Source: CAZMXS01 sp964570325 (GTDB taxonomy: Bacteria; Verrucomicrobiota; Kiritimatiellia; CAIQIC01; CAZMXS01). From it: a stretch of 64,000 nucleotides of DNA. The position numbers and the translations under genes were made by a program. Location: positions 1-64,000 of the forward strand of contig CAZMXS010000010.1 in NCBI GenBank assembly GCA_964570325.1, in the 5' to 3' direction. Below are positions 54,346 to 62,618 of this stretch, piece by piece; the first letter of the stretch is position 1; every line of letters begins with the position of its first letter. The notes under the pieces were generated by a model, which saw only the letters and a program-made list of their open reading frames with translations, was not told where the DNA came from and made no database searches.

Positions 54346-55608
54346 ATGAATGCGTATACATACAAGCTCAACACGCTCCACGCCGAGGGCGTCCCGGTCC
54401 CCGCCCTGGCCCGGCGATACGGCACGCCGCTCTACATTTACAGCCAGACGCATTTGCGGTCCCAGTACGCCGCGCTTCAGGCGGCCATGCGCGAGTTCAA
54501 CCCGCTGATCTGCTTTTCGGTCAAGACCAACACCAATGCCGCGGTGATCAGCACATTTGCGGCGGAAGGCGCCGGGGCGGACGTGGTGTCCGGCGGCGAA
54601 CTCCAGCGCGCGCGGCGCGCGGGCGTCGCGGCGAACCGGATCGTTTTCGCGGGCGTCGGCAAGACCACGGCGGAAATCGAGCTGGCCCTGCGCGCCGGCA
54701 TCCTGTTTTTTACGGTGGAGTCGGAGCCGGAGATGGAGCGGATTGCCGCATGCGCGGCCCGGCTCAAGCGAACCGCGCGGATCGCCTTTCGGGTCAACCC
54801 GGACGTGGATCCCCGCACCCACAAGTACATCAGCACGGGCAAGCAGGAGAACAAGTTCGGGCTTGATCTCCAGCGCATCGCGCGCGCTTACGCGCGCGCG
54901 GCGCGGCGGCCGGAATTGGAACTTGCCGGTTTGCACCTGCACATTGGTTCGCAGATTCTTTCGCCGGCGCCGTTCGCCGAGGCGCTCTGGCGGGTGTCGT
55001 CCCTCTGTCGCGACCTCAAGCAGCGTTATCCTGCGTTCCGCTATCTCGACATCGGCGGCGGGCTGGGCATTCGCTACCAGCCGGGCCAGGAGACGCCGGA
55101 CCCGCGTAAATTGGCCGCCGCTTTGCGGCCCATTCTGAAGAAACTGGACTTGCAACTGGTCATGGAGCCCGGCCGGTTCCTGGTCGGCAACGCCGGGATT
55201 CTGGTCGCGACCGTCCAGTACGTGAAAGACGGCCCCGGGAAAAAGTTTGTCGTGGTGGACGCGGGCATGAACGATTTGATCCGCCCGCCGCTATACCAGG
55301 CCTATCATGAAATCCTGCCGGTTCAAAAAACGGCGCGGCGCTATTTTGGCGATCTGGTCGGTCCGATCTGCGAATCGAGCGATTTTCTCGCCGCCGACCG
55401 CGAGCTGCCGGCCGTGGCCGCGGGCGATTGCGTGGCGGTGATGAGCGCCGGCGCCTACGGCTTTGCCATGGCCTCCAACTATAACAGCCGCCCGCGTGCC
55501 GCCGAGGTCATGGTCGCCGGCCGCCGGGCCGCGCTGATCCGCCGCCGCGAGACGGTCGCGGACCTGGTGCGCGCCGAGGTGCGGCCGGTCTGGCAGCATT
55601 CCGCGTGA
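54346..55608 (+). CDS. lysA: Diaminopimelate decarboxylase
   Basis: LysA decarboxylates meso-diaminopimelate to lysine with PLP. The 420-residue protein has the lysine in LICFSVKTNTNAAV, GADVVSGGELQRARRAGV, QENKFGLDLQ, GLHLHIGSQI, FRYLDIGGGLGI, MEPGRFLVGNAGI, VGPICESSDFLA and SAGAYGFAMASNYNSR. The length is standard. The ATG at 54346 is 6 bp after the cassette's right repeat, so the insertion probably replaced or altered the original leader. dapA and dapB follow after a 301-bp gap. Confidence 0.97.
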   Translation: MNAYTYKLNTLHAEGVPVPALARRYGTPLYIYSQTHLRSQYAALQAAMREFNPLICFSVKTNTNAAVISTFAAEGAGADVVSGGELQRARRAGVAANRIVFAGVGKTTAEIELALRAGILFFTVESEPEMERIAACAARLKRTARIAFRVNPDVDPRTHKYISTGKQENKFGLDLQRIARAYARAARRPELELAGLHLHIGSQILSPAPFAEALWRVSSLCRDLKQRYPAFRYLDIGGGLGIRYQPGQETPDPRKLAAALRPILKKLDLQLVMEPGRFLVGNAGILVATVQYVKDGPGKKFVVVDAGMNDLIRPPLYQAYHEILPVQKTARRYFGDLVGPICESSDFLAADRELPAVAAGDCVAVMSAGAYGFAMASNYNSRPRAAEVMVAGRRAALIRRRETVADLVRAEVRPVWQHSA

Positions 55609-55675
55609 TGAGCCGGCCGCCGGCGGCGCATCCCCAAGTTTTCCGGGAATCACTCTGCATCGGCAGGCTTAAGAG

Positions 55676-55705
55676 AAGTCCGAAAAGTCCGCTACGTCCG
55701 ACTGA
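55676..55705 (+). repeat. Three GTCCG units at 9-10-nt steps upstream of dapA
   Basis: AAGTCCGAA, AAGTCCGCT and ACGTCCGAC follow each other in the 301-bp lysA-dapA gap. Apart from this array and the palindrome pair at 55837, the gap shows no gene. Confidence 0.45.
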
Positions 55706-55836
55706 CGTGAACGGCGGCGCAGACGGGCCGGTATGCCGAACTTCCTTGGTTTACACTGAAACGCGGGGCAAAGGCATCACCGGCGGGTGCGCCGGAGCGG
55801 TGTGATCCCGCGGGGTGGTTCGGAATAAACTGTACA

Positions 55837-55888
55837 TTTTTCCAATGATTGGAAAAATCCACCCTGGATTTTCCAATGATTGGAAAAA
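55837..55888. promoter_or_regulatory. Paired palindromes upstream of dapA
   Basis: TTTTTCCAATGATTGGAAAAA (55837-55857, given here with its flanking T and A runs) and TTTTCCAATGATTGGAAAAA (55869-55888) have centres at 55847 and 55878, again 31 bp apart. Unlike at aroE, a ribosome-binding site (CTGGAGG, 55894-55900) fits between the second copy and the ATG at 55910. Confidence 0.7.
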
Positions 55889-55909
55889 TCCGCCTGGAGG
55901 GTGGTTGTC

Positions 55910-56776
55910 ATGTTTGAAGGTGCCTATACCGCGATCGTCACGCCGTTTAATCGGGACGGCACGGTGGATTTTGGAAAGCTGCGCGAACTGGTTGAACTCC
56001 AGGTCAAGGGCGGAATGGACGGGATCGTGCCGGTGGGCACGACCGGCGAGTCGCCGACGCTGGACTACCAGGAGCATGCGCAAGTTATCGAAACCTGCAT
56101 TAACGCGGCCAACCGCCGGCTCAAGATCATTGCCGGCACCGGCGCCAACTCGACCCGCGAGGCCTTGGAACTGACCCGGCACGCGATCGCCGCGGGCGCC
56201 GACGGGACGCTGCAGGTGACGCCCTATTACAACAAGCCCAACGCCACCGGCCTGATCCGGCACTTTACTGCCGTGGCCGACCTCGGGTTGCCGACGGTGC
56301 TTTACAACATCCCGGGGCGAACCGGCCGCGAAATTCCGGTCGACACCGTCGTCGAACTGGCGCGGCATCCGAAGATCGTTGCGTTAAAGGAGGCCGGCGG
56401 CAGCGTGGACCGCGTCAGCCAGATCGTGGCGCGGTGCCCGATCGAAATTCTGTCGGGCGACGACGCGTTGACCCTGCCGATGATGGCGGTCGGCGCGGTG
56501 GGCGTCATCAGCGTGGCGTCGAACGTCGCGCCGCAGGCCGTGGCGGACATGGTGCACGCGGCGTTGCGGGGCGACTTTGTCGGCGCGCGCCAGTTGCACC
56601 AGCGCTATTACCGGTTGTTCACGGATCTGTTCGTGGACACGAACCCGATTCCGGTCAAGGCCGCGCTGGCGATGATGGGCCGAATCGAAGAGGTCTATCG
56701 GTTGCCGCTGTGCGAACTGGGCGAGGCTCCGCGTCGAAAGCTGGCGGAGACGCTGCGGGCAGTGGGGCTGATGTAA
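55910..56776 (+). CDS. dapA: 4-hydroxy-tetrahydrodipicolinate synthase
   Basis: DapA condenses pyruvate with aspartate semialdehyde, the entry to the diaminopimelate pathway. The 288-residue aldolase has GAYTAIVTPFN, GIVPVGTTGESPTL, the tyrosine in TVLYNIPGRTG, the Schiff-base lysine in KIVALKEAGGSVDRV and ILSGDDALTLPMMAVGAVG. The ATG at 55910 has CTGGAGG upstream; a further in-frame ATG at 55880 lies in the palindrome and is rejected. It begins dapA-dapB-folK-panB-panC. Confidence 0.97.
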   Translation: MFEGAYTAIVTPFNRDGTVDFGKLRELVELQVKGGMDGIVPVGTTGESPTLDYQEHAQVIETCINAANRRLKIIAGTGANSTREALELTRHAIAAGADGTLQVTPYYNKPNATGLIRHFTAVADLGLPTVLYNIPGRTGREIPVDTVVELARHPKIVALKEAGGSVDRVSQIVARCPIEILSGDDALTLPMMAVGAVGVISVASNVAPQAVADMVHAALRGDFVGARQLHQRYYRLFTDLFVDTNPIPVKAALAMMGRIEEVYRLPLCELGEAPRRKLAETLRAVGLM

Positions 56777-56863
56777 GGGAGTTTCAGCGTCGGCGCGGAT
56801 TGCGGATCAATGGCGTTTATTTGGCCATTGGCCGGCGGCAATGGGACGGAAGCGAGGTTAAGA

Positions 56864-57673
56864 ATGAAAAACATGGTGTTAATTGGCGCGGCCGGCCGAA
56901 TGGGCAAAAATATTATTCGCTGTCTCGGCGGTGGCGCGGCGCCGGGGCTGAAGCTCGTTGGCGCCATTGATCTCTGGGACTGTCCGGAGCGGGAGCAGGA
57001 TGCCGGGCTGGCCGCGGGGGTGGGCGCGCTGGGGGTCAAGATTACCAGCGACCTGGCGGCGGTGGCGGCGGCGGCCGATGTCTTTGTTGACTTCAGCGGC
57101 CACAACAGCACCGCCGGCAATGCCCCGCGGATCGCCGGCTGGGGCAAGGCGCTGGTGGTTGGGACCACCGGGCTGTCGTTGGAGGAAAAGGCCAATGTTG
57201 AAACGGCGGCGCTGAAAATTCCGGTGGTGATGGCGCCCAACATGAGTCTGGGCGTGAATCTATTGTGTGCGCTGGTGGAACAGGCCGCGCGCACGCTGAA
57301 GGAAAAGGGTTACGATATCGAGATTATCGAGCGGCATCACCGGCGCAAGAAGGATTCGCCGAGCGGCACGGCGATCGGGCTGGGCGAGGCGGCGGCGCGT
57401 GGAATGGGCTGGGATCTGAAGCAGGCCGCGATCCACGGCCGCAGCGGGCTGGTCGGCGAGCGGCCGGCCGGCCAGATCGGGTTCCATGCGGTGCGCGGCG
57501 GCGACATTGTCGGCGATCATACGGTGTTGTTCGCCGCCGATGGCGAATGCCTCGAGTTGTCGCACCGGGCGACGAGCCGCGATGCGTTTGCAACCGGCGC
57601 GCTGCGGGCGGCGGTCTGGGTGGTCGGCCAACCGCCCGGTTTTTATACCATGAAAGATGTCCTGGGGTTGTAA
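56864..57673 (+). CDS. dapB: 4-hydroxy-tetrahydrodipicolinate reductase
   Basis: DapB reduces the DapA product with NAD(P)H. The 269-residue protein has the Rossmann loop VLIGAAGRMGKNI, VFVDFSGHNSTAGN, LVVGTTGLSLEEK, APNMSLGVNLL and the catalytic EIIERHHRRKKDSPSGTA. The ATG at 56864 follows GCGAGG; a more upstream codon at 56810 would add an unsupported 18 residues. It is 87 bp after dapA. The next DAP genes (dapL or dapD/C/E/F) are not in this window; PVC bacteria commonly use DapL. Confidence 0.96.
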   Translation: MKNMVLIGAAGRMGKNIIRCLGGGAAPGLKLVGAIDLWDCPEREQDAGLAAGVGALGVKITSDLAAVAAAADVFVDFSGHNSTAGNAPRIAGWGKALVVGTTGLSLEEKANVETAALKIPVVMAPNMSLGVNLLCALVEQAARTLKEKGYDIEIIERHHRRKKDSPSGTAIGLGEAAARGMGWDLKQAAIHGRSGLVGERPAGQIGFHAVRGGDIVGDHTVLFAADGECLELSHRATSRDAFATGALRAAVWVVGQPPGFYTMKDVLGL

Positions 57674-57686
57674 CGGAGCGGCGATC

Positions 57687-58205
57687 ATGGCGGTCAGGAA
57701 AACGGAAGCGGGATTGAGTCTGGGGACCAACATGGGCGACCGGCTGGCCTTCTTGAAGGAGGCCCGGAAACGGATCGAAGCTTTGCCGGACGTGCGGGTG
57801 GCGGCCGCGTCGCCGGTCTATGAGACGGAACCGATCGGCGTGATGCCGCAGTACAAGGACATGAAGTTTCTCAATGCCGTGTTGATCGTCGAAGGCGCCT
57901 GGACCGCGCATGAACTGTACGACATGATGCAGGAGGTCGAGGCCGCGATGGGCCGGCACCGCGGGCTGGACCGGTATGCCCCGCGGACGATTGACATTGA
58001 CTTGATTTACGTCGGCGATGCGCGCATCCGCAGCGGCGGGCTGGTCATTCCCCATCCGCGCTGGACCAGCCGGCGTTTTGTGTTGCAGCCGCTGGCCGAT
58101 GTCCGACCCAACCTGGTGCTGCCGGGCGACCGGCGAACCGTGCGGCAGGTGCTGGCCGAACTTGAGGATGGCGAGCAGGTGGATAAACTGACCGACGAGT
58201 GGTGA
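57687..58205 (+). CDS. folK: 2-amino-4-hydroxy-6-hydroxymethyldihydropteridine pyrophosphokinase
   Basis: FolK transfers pyrophosphate to the pterin before its coupling with p-aminobenzoate in folate synthesis. The 172-residue protein has GLSLGTNMGDRLAFLKEA, the VYETEPIGV motif, MGRHRGLDRYAPRTIDIDLI and LVIPHPRWTSRRFVLQPLAD, the classical HPPK signatures. The ATG at 57687 has CGGAG upstream and begins 13 bp after dapB. folP is not nearby. Confidence 0.95.
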   Translation: MAVRKTEAGLSLGTNMGDRLAFLKEARKRIEALPDVRVAAASPVYETEPIGVMPQYKDMKFLNAVLIVEGAWTAHELYDMMQEVEAAMGRHRGLDRYAPRTIDIDLIYVGDARIRSGGLVIPHPRWTSRRFVLQPLADVRPNLVLPGDRRTVRQVLAELEDGEQVDKLTDEW

Positions 58206-58216
58206 GGAGCTGTGGG

Positions 58217-59026
58217 ATGAGCAACACCGGCCGTGTCAAATGGACCACGACCCGAATCCGGGCGCTCAAGGGCAAGCAGAAGATCGCCGCGCTGACCGCT
58301 TATGATTATTCCACGGCGCGGCTGGTGGATGAAGCGGAGATCCCGATCGTGCTGGTCGGAGACTCGCTCGGCATGGTGATGCTTGGCTACGAGACCACGC
58401 TGCCGGTCACGATGGAGGAGATGCTGCACCACACGGCCGGCGTGGTTCGCGGGGTCGAATACGGCCTGGTGGTGGCCGATATGCCGTTCCTGTCCTACCA
58501 ATCCTCGATTTCTCAAGCAGTCGAAAATGCCGGCCGGTTTCTGAAGGAGGCCGGCGCGCAGGCGGTCAAAATTGAGGGCGGCGTGATTCGGCGCGAAACG
58601 ATCCGCGCGCTGGAGGCCAACGGCATTCCGGTGATGGGCCATATCGGCTTGACGCCCCAGAGCGTAAGGCAATTCGGCGGCTACAAGGTGCAGGGAAGAA
58701 CCACGAAAGACGCGCAAAAGATTATGGACGACGCGCGCGCGGTCGCGGAGGCCGGCGTCTTCAGTCTCGTGCTCGAGGGCATTCCACACGACCTGGCCCG
58801 CGAGATCACGGCGCAGGCGCCGATCCCGACGATCGGGATCGGGGCCGGTCCGCACTGCGATGGCCAGGTGCTGGTGGTGCATGACATGCTTGGGCTCTAC
58901 GGGGAATTCGCCCCGAAATTTGTCAAGCGCTACGCGCATATCGGCCAGGAGATGAAGCGGGCGTTTGTGGCCTATCGGAAAGAGGTGGAAGCCGGCCAGT
59001 TTCCCGGCGCGGAGCATTCGTACTGA
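58217..59026 (+). CDS. panB: 3-methyl-2-oxobutanoate hydroxymethyltransferase
   Basis: PanB makes ketopantoate from ketoisovalerate and methylenetetrahydrofolate. The 269-residue protein has IAALTAYDYSTARLVDEA, VLVGDSLGMVMLGYETTLPV, VVADMPFLSYQ, AVKIEGG, GIPVMGHIGLTPQSV, LVLEGIP and IPTIGIGAGPHCDGQVLVVHD. The ATG at 58217 follows GAGGAG. panC starts 1 bp after its stop, so both pantothenate genes are in one transcript with dapA, dapB and folK. Confidence 0.97.
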   Translation: MSNTGRVKWTTTRIRALKGKQKIAALTAYDYSTARLVDEAEIPIVLVGDSLGMVMLGYETTLPVTMEEMLHHTAGVVRGVEYGLVVADMPFLSYQSSISQAVENAGRFLKEAGAQAVKIEGGVIRRETIRALEANGIPVMGHIGLTPQSVRQFGGYKVQGRTTKDAQKIMDDARAVAEAGVFSLVLEGIPHDLAREITAQAPIPTIGIGAGPHCDGQVLVVHDMLGLYGEFAPKFVKRYAHIGQEMKRAFVAYRKEVEAGQFPGAEHSY

Positions 59027-59027
59027 C

Positions 59028-59870
59028 ATGAAGATCATTCGCGCGCCGTCCGAGATGCAGTGGGCTGCCCGGGAGTTGCGCCGTCAGGGCCGGCGGATCG
59101 GGTTTGTGCCGACGATGGGCTACCTGCACGCGGGGCATGCCTCGCTGATGCGGTTGGCCCGGCGGCAGGCGGACACGGTCGTGGTCAGCATTTTTGTCAA
59201 TCCCACCCAGTTCGGGCCGAACGAAGATTTTACCCGATACCCGCGTGATTTCGAGCGGGACGAGGCGATCTGCCGGCAGGAGGGCGTGGACGTCATTTTT
59301 TATCCTGCGGCGCCGGAAATCTACCTGGCGGATCACAGTGTCTACGTGGTCGAGGAAAAACTATCGCGCGGGCTTTGCGGCGCGTCGCGGCCGGCGCATT
59401 TCCGCGGCGTCGCGACGGTGGTGGCCAAGCTGTTCAACCTGGTTCTGCCGGATTGCTGCGTGTTGGGCGAGAAGGACGCCCAGCAGTTGCGCGTGCTGCG
59501 GCGCATGGTGCGCGACCTCAATTTCCCCGTGGAAATCATTCCGGGCCCGACCGTGCGCGAGCCGGACGGGCTGGCGTTGAGTTCCCGCAACGTTTATCTT
59601 TCGGTGGAGGAGCGCCGGCAGGCGCTCTGCCTGCGGCGCGCGCTGGACGCGGCGGAACAGCTTTACGCCGCGGGCGAAAGGCGCGCGGCCAATATCCGGC
59701 AGGCCATGCAGGAACGTATCGCCGCCGCGCCGTTGGCGCGCACCGATTATATTGAAATCGTGGATGACGAGTCGTTGGAGCCCGTGGCGGACATCACGCG
59801 TCCGGCGCTGGTGGCGCTGGCCGTCTTCCTGGGCAAGACCCGGCTGATTGACAACACGGTGCTGCGGTGA
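59028..59870 (+). CDS. panC: Pantothenate synthetase
   Basis: PanC condenses pantoate with beta-alanine via a pantoyl-adenylate. The 280-residue protein has GFVPTMGYLHAGHASLMR with the HIGH-like motif, VVVSIFVNPTQFGPNEDF, PAHFRGVATVVAKLFNLV, LGEKDAQQLRVLRRMV and EPDGLALSSRNVYLS. The start at 59028 follows the panB stop by one base; more upstream in-frame codons lie inside panB. panD is not in the window. Confidence 0.97.
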   Translation: MKIIRAPSEMQWAARELRRQGRRIGFVPTMGYLHAGHASLMRLARRQADTVVVSIFVNPTQFGPNEDFTRYPRDFERDEAICRQEGVDVIFYPAAPEIYLADHSVYVVEEKLSRGLCGASRPAHFRGVATVVAKLFNLVLPDCCVLGEKDAQQLRVLRRMVRDLNFPVEIIPGPTVREPDGLALSSRNVYLSVEERRQALCLRRALDAAEQLYAAGERRAANIRQAMQERIAAAPLARTDYIEIVDDESLEPVADITRPALVALAVFLGKTRLIDNTVLR

Positions 59871-59888
59871 CGGAGGGAGCGCGCCCGT

Positions 59889-61049
59889 ATGCCGAGCGCC
59901 TATGCCCCCGGAATTAATGTTCTGCTGGAGGAACACCCCGACTGGCTGAAAGGCCTGCGCGTTGGATTGGTCGCGCATCCGGCCAGCGTTGACGCCTCCG
60001 GCTGCCCGTCACCCGAACGGTTGAGGGAAAAGATCGGCACGCGGTTGGTTGCCCTTTTCGGCCCGGAGCATGGGTTTGCCGGACGGGCCGGCGCGGGTGA
60101 GCCGGTCGGCGCGGCGCTTCATCCCGACTGGGGGATACCCGTTCATTCGCTTTACGGCGCGACGCGCAGGCCCACACCGGAGATGTTGGCGGAATTGGAT
60201 GTCATCGTATTCGACCTTCAGGATCTTGGGGCGCGGCCATACACCTATGTCTCTACCCTGCGGTATGTGTTGGAGGCCGCGGCGGAAAACGACAAAGCCG
60301 TGATCGTGGCCGATCGTCCGGTGCCGCTGCCGCAGGCGGTGGACGGTCCGTTGCCGAAGCCCGGTTTTGACAGTTTTGTGGCCATGATTCCGGCGCCGGT
60401 CGCGTACGGCATGACGCCCGGCGAGACCGCGCTTTGGCTGCGCGCCACGCTGGGGTTGCATGTTTACCTGCGGGTCGCGCCTCTGCGCGGCTATCGGCGC
60501 GATGCGTTTACCGGCGGCTGGATGCCGTGGATTGCGCCCTCGCCGGCGATTCGTTCGTGGGCGTGCGCGGCCGGATTTCCCGCGACGGTATTCTTCGAGG
60601 CTTTGCCGGCATTCGACCACGCGCGTCGGACAGAGCAGGCCTTCCAGCGCGTGGGCGCGCCGGGGTTGGACGCGGCGGAGGCCTGCCGACGGTTGGACGC
60701 GCTGGGTTTGCCGGGCGCGCGGTTCCGGCCAGTGGCCTACGATCCGTTGGCCGGCGCGTGCGCGGGCCGGATGATTCCCGGCGTTGAGCTGCAACTGACG
60801 GACCCCGCAGTTTTCCAGCCGGCGCGGACCGGCGTGGCGCTCATCTGTGTATTGCAGGCGCTGTGCGGGGCGGCCATGCTGTGGGAACATCCCGACGCGC
60901 GTCCGGCGTTTTTTGACCAGTTGATGGGCACGGATGTGGTGCGCCGGATGATCCAGGCGGGCGCGGCGCCGGATGCAATCGCCGCCGTGTGGGAACCGGA
61001 AATTACGGCGTTTCAAAAACTGCGGCATCGGTTCCTGATATATGATTAG
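59889..61049 (+). CDS. DUF1343 protein (NamZ-like exo-beta-N-acetylmuramidase family)
   Basis: The 386-residue protein belongs to the family now known for NamZ, which releases terminal MurNAc from wall fragments. Visible motifs are GLVAHPASVDASG, VALFGPEHGFAG, PVHSLYGATRRPTPEML, DVIVFDLQDLGARPYTYVST and VIVADRPVPLPQAVDG. The usual loop around a GRG triplet before the PFE segment is replaced here (EALPAFDHARRTEQAFQRVG), so activity may differ. There is no signal peptide, so a cytoplasmic recycling role is more likely than secretion. The ATG at 59889 has GGAGGGAG upstream. It may share the panC transcript (18-bp gap). Confidence 0.85.
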   Translation: MPSAYAPGINVLLEEHPDWLKGLRVGLVAHPASVDASGCPSPERLREKIGTRLVALFGPEHGFAGRAGAGEPVGAALHPDWGIPVHSLYGATRRPTPEMLAELDVIVFDLQDLGARPYTYVSTLRYVLEAAAENDKAVIVADRPVPLPQAVDGPLPKPGFDSFVAMIPAPVAYGMTPGETALWLRATLGLHVYLRVAPLRGYRRDAFTGGWMPWIAPSPAIRSWACAAGFPATVFFEALPAFDHARRTEQAFQRVGAPGLDAAEACRRLDALGLPGARFRPVAYDPLAGACAGRMIPGVELQLTDPAVFQPARTGVALICVLQALCGAAMLWEHPDARPAFFDQLMGTDVVRRMIQAGAAPDAIAAVWEPEITAFQKLRHRFLIYD

Positions 61050-61238
61050 CGCAGGCGTTACGTTCTGGCGCACGGCGGTTGCGTGGGGATCAATTTCACC
61101 GGACCGGCGGCGGCTCCGGAAATGCTGAAATCTTATGGATAACAACATGGGCTTGCCCCGCGCCAACCCGGGGCGCGCGCGTGGAAAACAGGTTGCAGAT
61201 AGAACGGGCGGTCGTTAAGTTACAAGCGATCGCAGGCC

Positions 61239-61333
61239 GGAGGGGTGGCTGAGCGGTTTAAGGCATCCGACTCGAAATCGGAAGAGCGCCCTTCAAAGGT
61301 GCTCCGTGGGTTCAAATCCCACCCCCTCCGCCA
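61239..61333 (+). tRNA. tRNA-Ser (anticodon CGA)
   Basis: The 95-nt gene has acceptor stem GGAGGGG/CCCCTCC, a D arm, anticodon stem TCCGA/TCGGA with loop CTCGAAA (anticodon CGA at 61273-61275), a long variable arm typical of tRNA-Ser (GAGC pairing with GCTC), the T arm GTGGG-TTCAAAT-CCCAC, discriminator G and an encoded CCA at 61331-61333. It reads UCG codons. Confidence 0.98.
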
Positions 61334-61349
61334 GTTTTGAACCTCGGGA

Positions 61350-61378
61350 TTGTCAATTGCCTGCCGGGCCGTTATCTT
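61350..61378 (+). promoter_or_regulatory. Candidate promoter placing transcription start at an ATG
   Basis: TTGTCA (61350-61355) and TATCTT (61373-61378) are 17 bp apart. The expected start of transcription, 6-8 nt downstream, falls on the ATG at 61385, so the mRNA may be leaderless. Confidence 0.35.
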
Positions 61379-61384
61379 AGCGAC

Positions 61385-62560
61385 ATGTTTCGGATGCCTC
61401 TAACCAGCGCAATTATTCTGGGGGCCATGACGGTCTTGGTTCATGGCCAGGATATCCGGCTGGCCAACGGGAGTGTCGTCAAGGGTACGGTTCTCCAGAA
61501 GACCGATACCGGGCTGGTTATTCAAACGCCGTCCGGCGAGCGGACCATTGAGTGGGCGCAACTTTCCGCCGGCACTCGCTACCGACTTCAACCGTTGTAT
61601 CGGGCCAATTACGAAGCCGTCCTGCTGGGCTTGCCGGTTTCCGCCTGGACCAACGCGCCGGCTGCCGATGAGGAGAGCGCGACACCTGAGGCTTCGCCGG
61701 CCGCCAGCGCGGCGCCGGTCACGGAGGCGGCGCCGGCGCCGGTTGGTTCTCAATCGCTGGATTTTGCGTCTCAAGCCGCATTCGAGGTGGCGGACTGGTT
61801 GCGCAGCGGAGCGATTCCCGGCCTGCAATTGCGGGCCGCCGATGAGGCGCTCTACAAGGCTTTTCAGTACGGACCCGGGGCGGGCGAGGTGGTCTATCTG
61901 GTGCTGGACACCAAGGGCGGCGGCGATGTGCGTGATGTGCTGTTTGTCTATTCGCCCGGCAACGCCGCGCTCAGCCGGACGGTCAAATACTCCGGCTTCA
62001 AGAAGAGCGTGGGCGATAATCGGATTGTCTCTTTCAAGCGCGTGCCGCTGAACACCCGTTTTGGAATCATTGATACGCGCATCGAATTGGAGGCCTCCTC
62101 CAGCCTGACGACCTGGCTGTCGGTCACATTTTACGTTGATCTGACGGCAAACGACACCAAGGCCCGGATCATCTTGAGCGGCGAGATGCCCGATTACTTG
62201 GTCGGCGGTGGCTTGATCGGGGCGGCCGGAGTGCTGGACCTCCCGGTGCTGTGGCTGGCGCTGGATATGTCCACCGGCGCGCCGGCCGTCATCGGCAATC
62301 TGAACATGTCCGGCCTGCATGTAGTGCCGAAGGATGGCCTGGATAACAAGATAAACCTCGAGATCAGCGACAGCAAGGGTGCGGTGATCCAGCGGGAAAC
62401 CGTCAAGCTGGATGAAAGCACGTTGAACGCCCCCAACCAGTTTCTGCTGCCGATCAAGAAAGCCACGCCCGGAGAGCTTTACACGGTCAAAGGCAGCATC
62501 AATCTGGCGCCGTTCTTCGGCAGCGTCACGCGCGAGGTCAAGGTGGTCGTTCCCAAGTAG
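61385..62560 (+). CDS. Exported protein of unknown function
   Basis: The 391-residue protein has a signal peptide (FRMPLTSAIILGAMTVLVHG, then QD), a short N-terminal segment DIRLANGSVVKGTVLQKTD that resembles the small SH3-like fold seen in other PVC exported proteins, a Pro/Ala/Glu-rich linker (about 98-126), and a larger beta-rich C-terminal region of unknown type (about 135-391; FKRVPLNTRFGIIDTRIELE, TWLSVTFYVDLTANDTKARI, INLEISDSKGAVIQRETVKL). I do not recognise a named family. No Shine-Dalgarno is seen before the ATG. It lies between the tRNA-Ser gene and the convergent SpoU gene. Confidence 0.7.
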   Translation: MFRMPLTSAIILGAMTVLVHGQDIRLANGSVVKGTVLQKTDTGLVIQTPSGERTIEWAQLSAGTRYRLQPLYRANYEAVLLGLPVSAWTNAPAADEESATPEASPAASAAPVTEAAPAPVGSQSLDFASQAAFEVADWLRSGAIPGLQLRAADEALYKAFQYGPGAGEVVYLVLDTKGGGDVRDVLFVYSPGNAALSRTVKYSGFKKSVGDNRIVSFKRVPLNTRFGIIDTRIELEASSSLTTWLSVTFYVDLTANDTKARIILSGEMPDYLVGGGLIGAAGVLDLPVLWLALDMSTGAPAVIGNLNMSGLHVVPKDGLDNKINLEISDSKGAVIQRETVKLDESTLNAPNQFLLPIKKATPGELYTVKGSINLAPFFGSVTREVKVVVPK

Positions 62561-62618
62561 TGTGGAGCACCGGGGGTGGATGGAGCGGTCGCGCTCCGTG
62601 GCGACTGGGTCGGCGCTT

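Noticed and set aside
62582..62597. GGAGCG-GTCG-CGCTCC hairpin between the convergent genes at 62560 and 62619
   Set aside because: The stem is only 6 bp and no T-run follows on either strand, so I do not call a terminator.
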